From positions 1 through 37,327 of the forward strand of contig JAGQOO010000005.1 of assembly GCA_020427345.1 (NCBI GenBank): a stretch of DNA of 37,327 bases, read 5' to 3'. The notes below the pieces were generated by a model. It was not told the DNA's origin. It did not search any database and worked only from the letters and a program-made list of their open reading frames with translations. Source of the stretch: Phycisphaerales bacterium. Its GTDB lineage: Bacteria; Planctomycetota; Phycisphaerae; UBA1845; Fen-1342. The position numbers and the translations under genes were made by a program. This document shows, one piece after another, positions 31,384 to 37,327 of the stretch (the first letter of the stretch is position 1; the number at the start of each line of letters is the position of its first letter).

Positions 31384-34174
31384 ACGCGGCATGGCGCCGA
31401 TCGCGCTGGCGTGCCTGCTTGCGATCAGCGCATCGGCGAGTTCGCTCGCCGCTGATTCATTTGCGATTCGCGCCAAGCGCGTCTACCCATGCGGGGATCG
31501 CGGCGCGCAGGCGATCGAAAACGGCGTCGTCGTGGTTCGCGACGGCCGCATCGTCGCGGTCGGCGCCGATGTGCCAATTCCAAGTGACCTGCTGTTGATT
31601 GACCTGCCAGATGGCGTTGTTTGCCCCGGGTTCGTGGACGCGGGAACCGATCTCGTCGGTCCGCACTATGGAGACGAGTCGGTTTCAGGCGTCTATCGCG
31701 CGATTGACGGGTTTGATCGTTACGGCGACTACCGCACGCTGCTGGAAACGGGCGTGACGACGGCGAGTATCGATCCCGGCTCGCATCGGTTGATCAGCGG
31801 CCGGGCGGCGGTGGTGCGGCTTGGCGGCGATCCGGCGTCGCGTGTGCTGGTGGCGGACGGCGCGATCACGATCAACCTTGGCGTGTTCGGCGCGCAGCCG
31901 ATCGTGCATGTGCCGTTTTATGCGTCGTCTGATGAGATGATTCAACCCGGTCGCGCGCAGCGTCCGTCGTCGCGACTCAGCGCGCTGGCCGAGGCGCAGG
32001 ATCAGATTCGTCGGGCGGCAATGGGGATGCCGCAGAAGCGCTACGACATTCACGAACTCGCCTTCGCCGAGGCATGGCGATCGCAGGCGCCGGTTCGCGT
32101 GCAGGCGCGCGAGGCGGTGGATATCGAAGGCGCGATGCGGCTCTTGAGCGGCCAGCAGCGCGCATGCTGTGTCGTCGGGCTGACCGAAGCGGACGATGTG
32201 GCGAACGAACTGATCGCCAGCGGTCTTCCGATCGTGCTATCGCTTGAGTCGAGTTATCGCTGGCCGGCCCGCGACCTCGGGCCGAGCGAGGACGCGATGA
32301 CCGATGGCGCCGAGAGCGCCGGCGCGGTTGGCCGCGCCCGCGCGGGTGATTCGCCGATCGCGCTGACGGGCCGCGGGCAAGGGCCCATTGCTGATCTGCG
32401 CATGATCGCGGCCTTGGCGATGCGCGGCGGCATGCCGCGCGATCTGGCATTGCGCGCCATCACCTCGGCCCCCGCGAAGATCCTCGGTGTGGAGGATCGC
32501 GTCGGCGCCATCGCGCCCGGGCGCGATGCGGACATTCTGGTGCTCTCCGGCGACCCGCTGGATATCAACTCGCGCGTGCTGCGCACGTACATCGCAGGGA
32601 AGGTCGCGTACGAGGCGCCGCGCGGCAGCGGCGCGCTGGTCGTGCGAGCTGGACACGTTTGGACCGGCGAGTCGATGATGACCGATGCGCAGGTCCTCGT
32701 TGAAAATGGAAAAATCGCGGCTGTTGGCGCGCGTGTGCCGCATCCGCGCGACGCGCGCATCATCGACGCGGGCCCGGACGCCTTTGTTACGCCCGGCTTC
32801 ATCGATGGGCACGGTCATCTCGGCTTTGAAGGCGATCGCGGCGCCGCCGGCCCGGATGTCAGTCCGCACTTGCTCGCTGCCGTGGCGAATCGCGAGTTTC
32901 ATCGCGTCGCCCGCGCCGGCGTAACGACGGTGATGCAAACGTCATATGGCCCGAGCCAGGCCGGTTCGCGCATCTCCGCGATCAAGACGTGGGGCGTCGG
33001 ATACGAGCGCATGGTGGCCCAGGAACTGGCCGGCATGTACTTCTCGATGACCGGCCAGGAGCCGAGCCAGGGCGCCAGCCGGATCAAACAGGCGCTGGAA
33101 GCCGGCAAGAAGTATGAGGAGGAGTGGAAGAAGTACTACGACGAGTTGAAGAAGTGGAAGGAAGCGAAGGCCGCCGGCAAGAAGGTTGAAGTCAAAGACG
33201 AGAAACCCAAGGAAGAAAAAGAAGAGAAGGTCGATCCGATTACCGGCTTGTGGGACTACAGCGTAACGGGCGATCCACTGCCTGAGCCGGTGGAAGGACC
33301 AATGACGCTGGAGCTCGACGGCACGAAGATTACGGGCAAGTTGAGCGATCCGATGGGCGAGGCGGAGGTTGAGCTCAGCGGGACGCTGAACGGCACGTCA
33401 GTGCGGCTCGAAGTGGAGGCCGACACCGACCTCGGCAAACCGGTGATTAACGCCGAGCTTGACGTCGAAGACCACATGAAGGGCACGGCCGGGCTCGGCG
33501 ACATGTTCACGTTCCAGTTTGAGGCCACGCGCGTCGAGCGCGGGAAGGTGCAGATCACAATGAAGCGCAGTCGCTCGCGCGGCAAAGACGGCAAGCCGGT
33601 CCCGCCGAAGATCAACGAAGCGCTGGAGCCGATTCGCATGCTGCTCAAGGGTGAGATTCCCGCGCTCGTCGCGGCGGACACTCCGGCGGAGATCAGCGCG
33701 GCGCTGGAACTGCTGGTGGACGAATACAAGATACCCGTCGTGCTGCTTGACGCGACGGAGGCGACGGCGGTTGTCGAGGACTTGAAGAAACGTGCAGAGA
33801 ATGTCGGCGTTGTGGCGCCGACGCGCGTCGAGCGCATGCGCGATGAGCGTCCCTATGCCGAGGCGGTCGATCTCGCGGGGCAGGGCGTGCGCGTCGCATT
33901 GCAGAGTAACGCCGAGGACGGCGCGCGGAGCCTGCCCAACATGGCGCTGTTCGCCGTCAGCCTGGGAATGGGCGGCGACGCGGCGTTGCGGGCGCTCACG
34001 ATCGACGCCGCCCGCATGTACAGAGTGGATGACCACGTGGGCCGGCTCGCGCCGGGCTGCGATGGCGACGTGTTGATTTTCAGCGGACATCCGTTCGACG
34101 CCGATTCGCGCCTGGAGCGCGTCATCGTTGGTGGCGAGGAAGTTCCTGAGCACTACGAAGAGATTTTCGAATGA
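31367..34174 (+). CDS. Array gene E: double amidohydrolase-like protein with inserted beta-rich domain
   Basis: A 935-residue exported protein (signal to about residue 29, SSLAAD) made of two amidohydrolase-like units in one chain. Unit 1 (about 30-417) has CPGFVDAGTDLVG (86-98) without HxH and ends with GAIAPGRDADILVLSGDPLD (380-399). Unit 2 (about 423-935) keeps HxH in PGFIDGHGHLGFEG (H482, H484). Its beta-6 segment reads VVLLDATEATAVVED and its Asp region LQSNAEDGARSLP, so it still lacks a full site. Unit 2 is interrupted by a Lys/Glu-rich helix (578-622) and a separate beta-rich domain (about 625-735: GLWDYSVTG, MTLELDGTKITGKL). It overlaps genes D and F at its ends, the latter by ATGA. 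Confidence 0.82.
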   Translation: MTSRNKRGMAPIALACLLAISASASSLAADSFAIRAKRVYPCGDRGAQAIENGVVVVRDGRIVAVGADVPIPSDLLLIDLPDGVVCPGFVDAGTDLVGPHYGDESVSGVYRAIDGFDRYGDYRTLLETGVTTASIDPGSHRLISGRAAVVRLGGDPASRVLVADGAITINLGVFGAQPIVHVPFYASSDEMIQPGRAQRPSSRLSALAEAQDQIRRAAMGMPQKRYDIHELAFAEAWRSQAPVRVQAREAVDIEGAMRLLSGQQRACCVVGLTEADDVANELIASGLPIVLSLESSYRWPARDLGPSEDAMTDGAESAGAVGRARAGDSPIALTGRGQGPIADLRMIAALAMRGGMPRDLALRAITSAPAKILGVEDRVGAIAPGRDADILVLSGDPLDINSRVLRTYIAGKVAYEAPRGSGALVVRAGHVWTGESMMTDAQVLVENGKIAAVGARVPHPRDARIIDAGPDAFVTPGFIDGHGHLGFEGDRGAAGPDVSPHLLAAVANREFHRVARAGVTTVMQTSYGPSQAGSRISAIKTWGVGYERMVAQELAGMYFSMTGQEPSQGASRIKQALEAGKKYEEEWKKYYDELKKWKEAKAAGKKVEVKDEKPKEEKEEKVDPITGLWDYSVTGDPLPEPVEGPMTLELDGTKITGKLSDPMGEAEVELSGTLNGTSVRLEVEADTDLGKPVINAELDVEDHMKGTAGLGDMFTFQFEATRVERGKVQITMKRSRSRGKDGKPVPPKINEALEPIRMLLKGEIPALVAADTPAEISAALELLVDEYKIPVVLLDATEATAVVEDLKKRAENVGVVAPTRVERMRDERPYAEAVDLAGQGVRVALQSNAEDGARSLPNMALFAVSLGMGGDAALRALTIDAARMYRVDDHVGRLAPGCDGDVLIFSGHPFDADSRLERVIVGGEEVPEHYEEIFE

Positions 34175-35427
34175 GAAGTGGCTTGATCAAAACGAATCTG
34201 ATAGGAATCGCGTTCGGGTTCGCGACGGCGATCGTGGCGCCGGCGCTGGCGGACCAGGCGCCCGTCGGACACGCGTTTGTTGTCGCAAAAGTCGTCTCGA
34301 TGGATGACAGCGACACCGTAGTCAATGACGCGGTCGTCCTCGTGCGCGACGGCAAGATCGAGACCGTGGGTGAAGCGGATCAGGTCACAATCCCCGCCGG
34401 CTATGCCGTGCATCATTTCGAGGATCGCTGGCTCGCGCCGGGTCTTGTTGAGGGCCACAATCACACGTCCGGTGGGCTCGGCGACCTGAACGACATGGTG
34501 TACCTGACGAATCCCGGGCTCGATACGCGTTCGGCGATCGATCCGGACAATGACCTGATCAAACGCGCCCGCATGGGCGGCGTCACGACGGTCATGCTGA
34601 TTCCGGGCAGCGGCACGAACATGAGCGGGCTCGGCACGTTGACCAAGACCGCCGGCAAGGACCCGTGCGACGTCATCATCCGCTCGCCCGGTTCGCTGAA
34701 GATCGCCCAAGCCGGCAACCCCGAATGGTACTTCGGCGGCGTCGGGCGCTCTTTCATGAACTGGAATACGCGTCAGACACTGCTGAAGGCGCGCGACTAT
34801 CACCTCGCATGGGAGCGCTTCGAGAAAGGCGAGACGACCGTCAAGCCGGAGTTCGATCCGACTTTTGAGCCATTCCGCGGATTGTTCCGAAAGGAGTACC
34901 CCGCGACGGTCCACACGCAGATCTATCAGGTGTTGATGACCACAGTCGACATGGTCGCCAACAAACTCGACATCTGGACGGTGCTGGATCACTGCACGTT
35001 CGACGCATGGAAAGTCGCGCCGCTCGTCAACAAGTCGTCGTGCTGGACGATCAACGGCCCGCGCCAATACCAGTTCGACCGCACCGCCCGCCGGATGATC
35101 GGCAACGCATCCGGCTGGTGGAAGAACGGCGTGCACAAACTCGGCATCAACACCGACGCGCCTGTCGTACCGGAGGCGGAATTGAGCTACCAGGCGGCAA
35201 TGGCGTGCTGGTATGGATGGGAGCCCTATCCGGCGTTGCGCGGCGTGACGGCGGTGCCGGCGAAAGCGCTCGGAGTTTACGATCGCGTCGGCAGCATTCA
35301 GGTCGGCAAGGACGCGGACTTCGGCATCTGGACGGGCAACCCGCTCGATCCGCGCTCGGCCTGTCTGATGTTGATGGTCAACGGCAAAATCGCGTATGAC
35401 GGCACAACCGGCGTTCGCCGCTTCTAA
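34171..35427 (+). CDS. Array gene F: exported amidohydrolase, the only member with a complete metal site
   Basis: A 418-residue protein with a signal peptide (about 1-28, APALAD). All ligand positions of a binuclear amidohydrolase are present: HxH at H96 and H98 (LVEGHNHTSG), a Lys candidate for carboxylation at K177 (SLKIAQAGNPEWYFG), H248 (ATVHTQIYQV), H274 (VLDHCTFDAW) and D329 (GINTDAPV). The segment around K177 resembles the LKMAxGENPK stretch of imidazolonepropionase-like exported hydrolases. It lacks the long charged insertion of its neighbours. The tail GSIQVGKDADFGIWTGNPLD is standard. Its ATG overlaps the stop of gene E (ATGA). Likely hydrolyses a cyclic amide or peptide-like substrate in the periplasm; substrate unknown. 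Confidence 0.85.
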   Translation: MRSGLIKTNLIGIAFGFATAIVAPALADQAPVGHAFVVAKVVSMDDSDTVVNDAVVLVRDGKIETVGEADQVTIPAGYAVHHFEDRWLAPGLVEGHNHTSGGLGDLNDMVYLTNPGLDTRSAIDPDNDLIKRARMGGVTTVMLIPGSGTNMSGLGTLTKTAGKDPCDVIIRSPGSLKIAQAGNPEWYFGGVGRSFMNWNTRQTLLKARDYHLAWERFEKGETTVKPEFDPTFEPFRGLFRKEYPATVHTQIYQVLMTTVDMVANKLDIWTVLDHCTFDAWKVAPLVNKSSCWTINGPRQYQFDRTARRMIGNASGWWKNGVHKLGINTDAPVVPEAELSYQAAMACWYGWEPYPALRGVTAVPAKALGVYDRVGSIQVGKDADFGIWTGNPLDPRSACLMLMVNGKIAYDGTTGVRRF

Positions 35428-35448
35428 TCAAAGGACGACTTGAACCGT

Positions 35449-36948
35449 ATGAATGCTGGCAAGACGCAACACCTCTTGATTCGGGCCATCGCGACGGCGG
35501 CGCTGCTGACGGCGCTGCCCGCGTCCGCGGACGAGCCGCCGAAACCGGCTGAGGCGCCCGCTGCGGAGGCCGCCAAGGCCGAACCGCAGGTCGAGTTGAC
35601 CGCGGAAGATCTCGCCGAAGACAACCCGATCGAGCGCGTCGTCGTCATTCGCGCCGGCAAGGTCATCACGAACAATGGCGATGACGTCGAGAACGGGATC
35701 GTCGTCATCAAGGACGGCGTGGTATCGGCGGTCGGTCGTCTGGTGGAGTACCCGCTGAACGCGAAAGTGATCGACGCGCGCGACCAGGTGGTCATGCCGG
35801 GCATGATTCACGTCGTCAGCACGTACTATGGCGAGGACACGCCGCGCATCCGCTACAACCGCAACGGCAACAACGCCAACCGCACCGTCAAGGACGATCT
35901 CGCGAGCTTCGATCACGATTTTTCGCCATTGCTGAAGAGTGGCTTTACTGCGCAGGCGCTGCTGCCAGTCGGCGGGGGCATCATCGGCAAGAGCACGCTC
36001 ATCCGCACGGACGGGCCGGCGGACAAGCGGGAAGTCGACACGAAACGCCAGTATGTGTACGTTTCGAATGACAAGTCGGCGTTGCGCGACGCTCTCAAAG
36101 GCGCGAAGAAGGAAATCGAAAAGCGCGAAGAGGCCAAAAAGAAGTGGGAAGAGCAGCAGAAGAAGATGAAGGAAGAGCAGGAGAAAAAGGCGCGGGAGCA
36201 GAAAGAGAAAGAGGAAAAGGAAAAGAAGGGCGACGGCAAGGACGACAAGAAGGCGCCTGCCGAGGCGTTCTCGCTTGATACGCCGCCGCCCACACCGCCA
36301 CCGAATCCACAACCAGCCGAAGCCCCCAAGAAGGACGAGCCGGCCGAGTTTCAGCCGCCGAAGATTCCGCCGCCGCTCGAGCCCTTTGTCGACCTGATCG
36401 AAAAGAAAGAAGGCCTGTTCGCGCTGATCGAGTTAGATCGCGCGTCTGACCTGCTTCATATGAATGACGCGATGCGCGGGTTTGAAATCGCGCATGAGTT
36501 CCTTCTCGAGAATGACCCGCAAAGCGACTTCTACTACGTCCAGGACAAGCTGATCGAATCCAAACCCAAGCTCGTCCTTTGGCCGCGCCACAGCGCGATC
36601 CCGTCGTCGACCGAACTGCTCGATCTTGCCGGCGACCTGGCCCGTGGCGGCTGCGAACTGAGCTTCATGCCGCTCGCGGACAACGAGCGCGAGTTTGAGC
36701 GATTTCTCCCGCGTGTCGCGGAACTCGTGCGCGAGGGGCTTTCGCGCGAAACGGCGCTGAAAGCAATGACGCTCAACCCTGCCCAACTGCTCGGGGTGGA
36801 TGAACAGTTCGGCTCCATCCAGGAGGGGCGGCAGGGCGATCTGATCGTGCTTGATGGCGACCCGCTCGACGGGCTTTCCCGCGTTCAAAAGGTGCTGATC
36901 GCCGGTGAAGTCGTCTTTGATCGCGCGCGACAGGAGGACGACGAGTGA
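35449..36948 (+). CDS. Array gene G: exported amidohydrolase-like protein with Lys/Glu- and Pro-rich insertions
   Basis: A 499-residue protein with a signal peptide (to about residue 26, LPASADE). The motif position reads MPGMIHVVSTYYGED, with one His but no HxH. A highly charged helix (GAKKEIEKREEAKKKW and onward, about 60 residues) is followed by a Pro-rich stretch (PPPTPPPNPQPAEAPKKDE) at the same position as the insertions in A and D. Beta-6 and Asp positions are lost (LVLWPRHSAIPSS; SFMPLADNEREFE). The tail GSIQEGRQGDLIVLDGDPLD is present. I used ATG 35449; TTG 35440, closer to AAGGA at 35431-35435, is equally possible. It is the only array member with a gap over 20 bases (21) to the previous gene. 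Probable pseudoenzyme. Confidence 0.8.
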   Translation: MNAGKTQHLLIRAIATAALLTALPASADEPPKPAEAPAAEAAKAEPQVELTAEDLAEDNPIERVVVIRAGKVITNNGDDVENGIVVIKDGVVSAVGRLVEYPLNAKVIDARDQVVMPGMIHVVSTYYGEDTPRIRYNRNGNNANRTVKDDLASFDHDFSPLLKSGFTAQALLPVGGGIIGKSTLIRTDGPADKREVDTKRQYVYVSNDKSALRDALKGAKKEIEKREEAKKKWEEQQKKMKEEQEKKAREQKEKEEKEKKGDGKDDKKAPAEAFSLDTPPPTPPPNPQPAEAPKKDEPAEFQPPKIPPPLEPFVDLIEKKEGLFALIELDRASDLLHMNDAMRGFEIAHEFLLENDPQSDFYYVQDKLIESKPKLVLWPRHSAIPSSTELLDLAGDLARGGCELSFMPLADNEREFERFLPRVAELVREGLSRETALKAMTLNPAQLLGVDEQFGSIQEGRQGDLIVLDGDPLDGLSRVQKVLIAGEVVFDRARQEDDE

Positions 36949-37327
36949 TCCGGCGTTTCATACTGTCGATCGCGGTAGTGACGTTTGCGGCGCCGGCGCT
37001 GGGCGAATCGCCGACGCCACGGCAGGGATTACCGAATCCGGAACCGCAGGTTTCGCCGATCGACAAGCCGCCCGAGGGTGAACAGAAACCGGCCGAGGAC
37101 GAAAAGCCGGATGAGAAGAAGAAGAAAAAAGAGGATACTTGGTTTGCGGTGGTGAACGGGCGCGTGCGGACCATCACGGGGCCGTCGTACGAGAACGCGA
37201 CGGTGCTATGCCGTAACGGCGACGTTTTTGCCATCGGCGCGGATGTCAAGCTGCCGGAAAAGTGCGAGACGCTCGACGCGCGCGGGATGTTCGTTTACCC
37301 CGGCCTCGTCGCGGCCGGCGCGGGCGG
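36945..37327 (+). CDS. Array gene H: amidohydrolase-like protein, 5' part only
   Basis: The frame starts with GTG 36945, overlapping the stop of gene G (GTGA), with AGGAGG at 36932-36937 seven bases upstream. It runs off the right edge after 127 codons. The visible part has an export signal (ILSIAVVTFAAPALGE), a Pro/Glu/Lys-rich spacer ending in KKKKKED (about 40-65), then the composite beta domain (VVNGRVRTITGPSYENATVL). The last residues read YPGLVAAGAG where PGxIDxHxH would be, so HxH is already lost. It shows that the array continues beyond the window. Confidence 0.8.
   Translation, partial: MIRRFILSIAVVTFAAPALGESPTPRQGLPNPEPQVSPIDKPPEGEQKPAEDEKPDEKKKKKEDTWFAVVNGRVRTITGPSYENATVLCRNGDVFAIGADVKLPEKCETLDARGMFVYPGLVAAGAG

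Noticed and set aside
35428-36312. Minus-strand frame opposite array gene G with a Leu/Phe-rich stretch that looks membrane-like
   Set aside because: The hydrophobic run is the reverse complement of the Lys/Glu-rich helix (AAG/GAG read as CTT/CTC). It lies fully inside a well-supported plus-strand gene.

Overview
The window reads as a high-GC chromosome segment from a Gram-negative bacterium of the Planctomycetota, probably Phycisphaerae-like. The support is indirect: a short exported protein ending in the paired Asp-rich dockerin-type repeats common in that group; a very long GreA-type factor of the kind known from Chlamydiae and relatives; an lpxA gene, which implies lipid A; many lipoproteins and exported proteins; and a long run of tandem exported amidohydrolase-like genes. 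There are no rRNA or tRNA genes, no CRISPR array and no intact transposase.

Layout. (1) 1-1435: the tail of one gene overlapping a gene that resembles the double-CXXC immunity proteins of myxobacterial toxin/immunity pairs, then about 340 bases with no convincing gene. (2) 1436-6765: a GH43-like lipoprotein; a small membrane protein; a three-gene envelope-stress module (ECF sigma factor, zinc-finger anti-sigma factor, Spy/CpxP-like protein); a divergent DUF2202 ferritin-like exported protein with a clear terminator; and a small anchored protein. (3) 6818-15697: a cluster of three REP-like hairpins; a cyclodeaminase-fold protein; TerC; a PilZ-REC-Hpt-like regulator; an LCAT-type lipase lipoprotein; an exported cyclophilin-FKBP fusion; an NhaD/CitMHS-type antiporter; a Ca/Na exchanger; and an NTF2-like protein. 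(4) 15699-23523: a giant GreA-like protein, a VWA/GATase-like membrane protein, an Ig-like surface protein with a C-terminal anchor, and the dockerin-type exported protein. (5) 23602-25668: a CodA-like deaminase abutting lpxA. (6) 25734 to the end: eight tandem co-directional genes (A-H here), nearly all overlapping or within 4 bases of each other, all encoding amidohydrolase-superfamily proteins with N-terminal export signals.

The last block is the most interesting part. All complete members keep the C-terminal 'GSI..G.DAD.vvwsG.Pld' signature and the overall composite-domain layout, but seven of the eight have lost metal-ligand positions, usually starting with the HxH motif. Only gene F (34171-35427) keeps the full set: HxH, a Lys, two further His and the final Asp. 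Gene E is an in-frame double copy carrying an inserted beta-rich domain. Several members carry long Lys/Glu-rich insertions at the same structural position. I infer one exported complex or envelope-associated system in which one active hydrolase works with a set of pseudoenzymes. The array runs off the right edge, so its full length is not visible.
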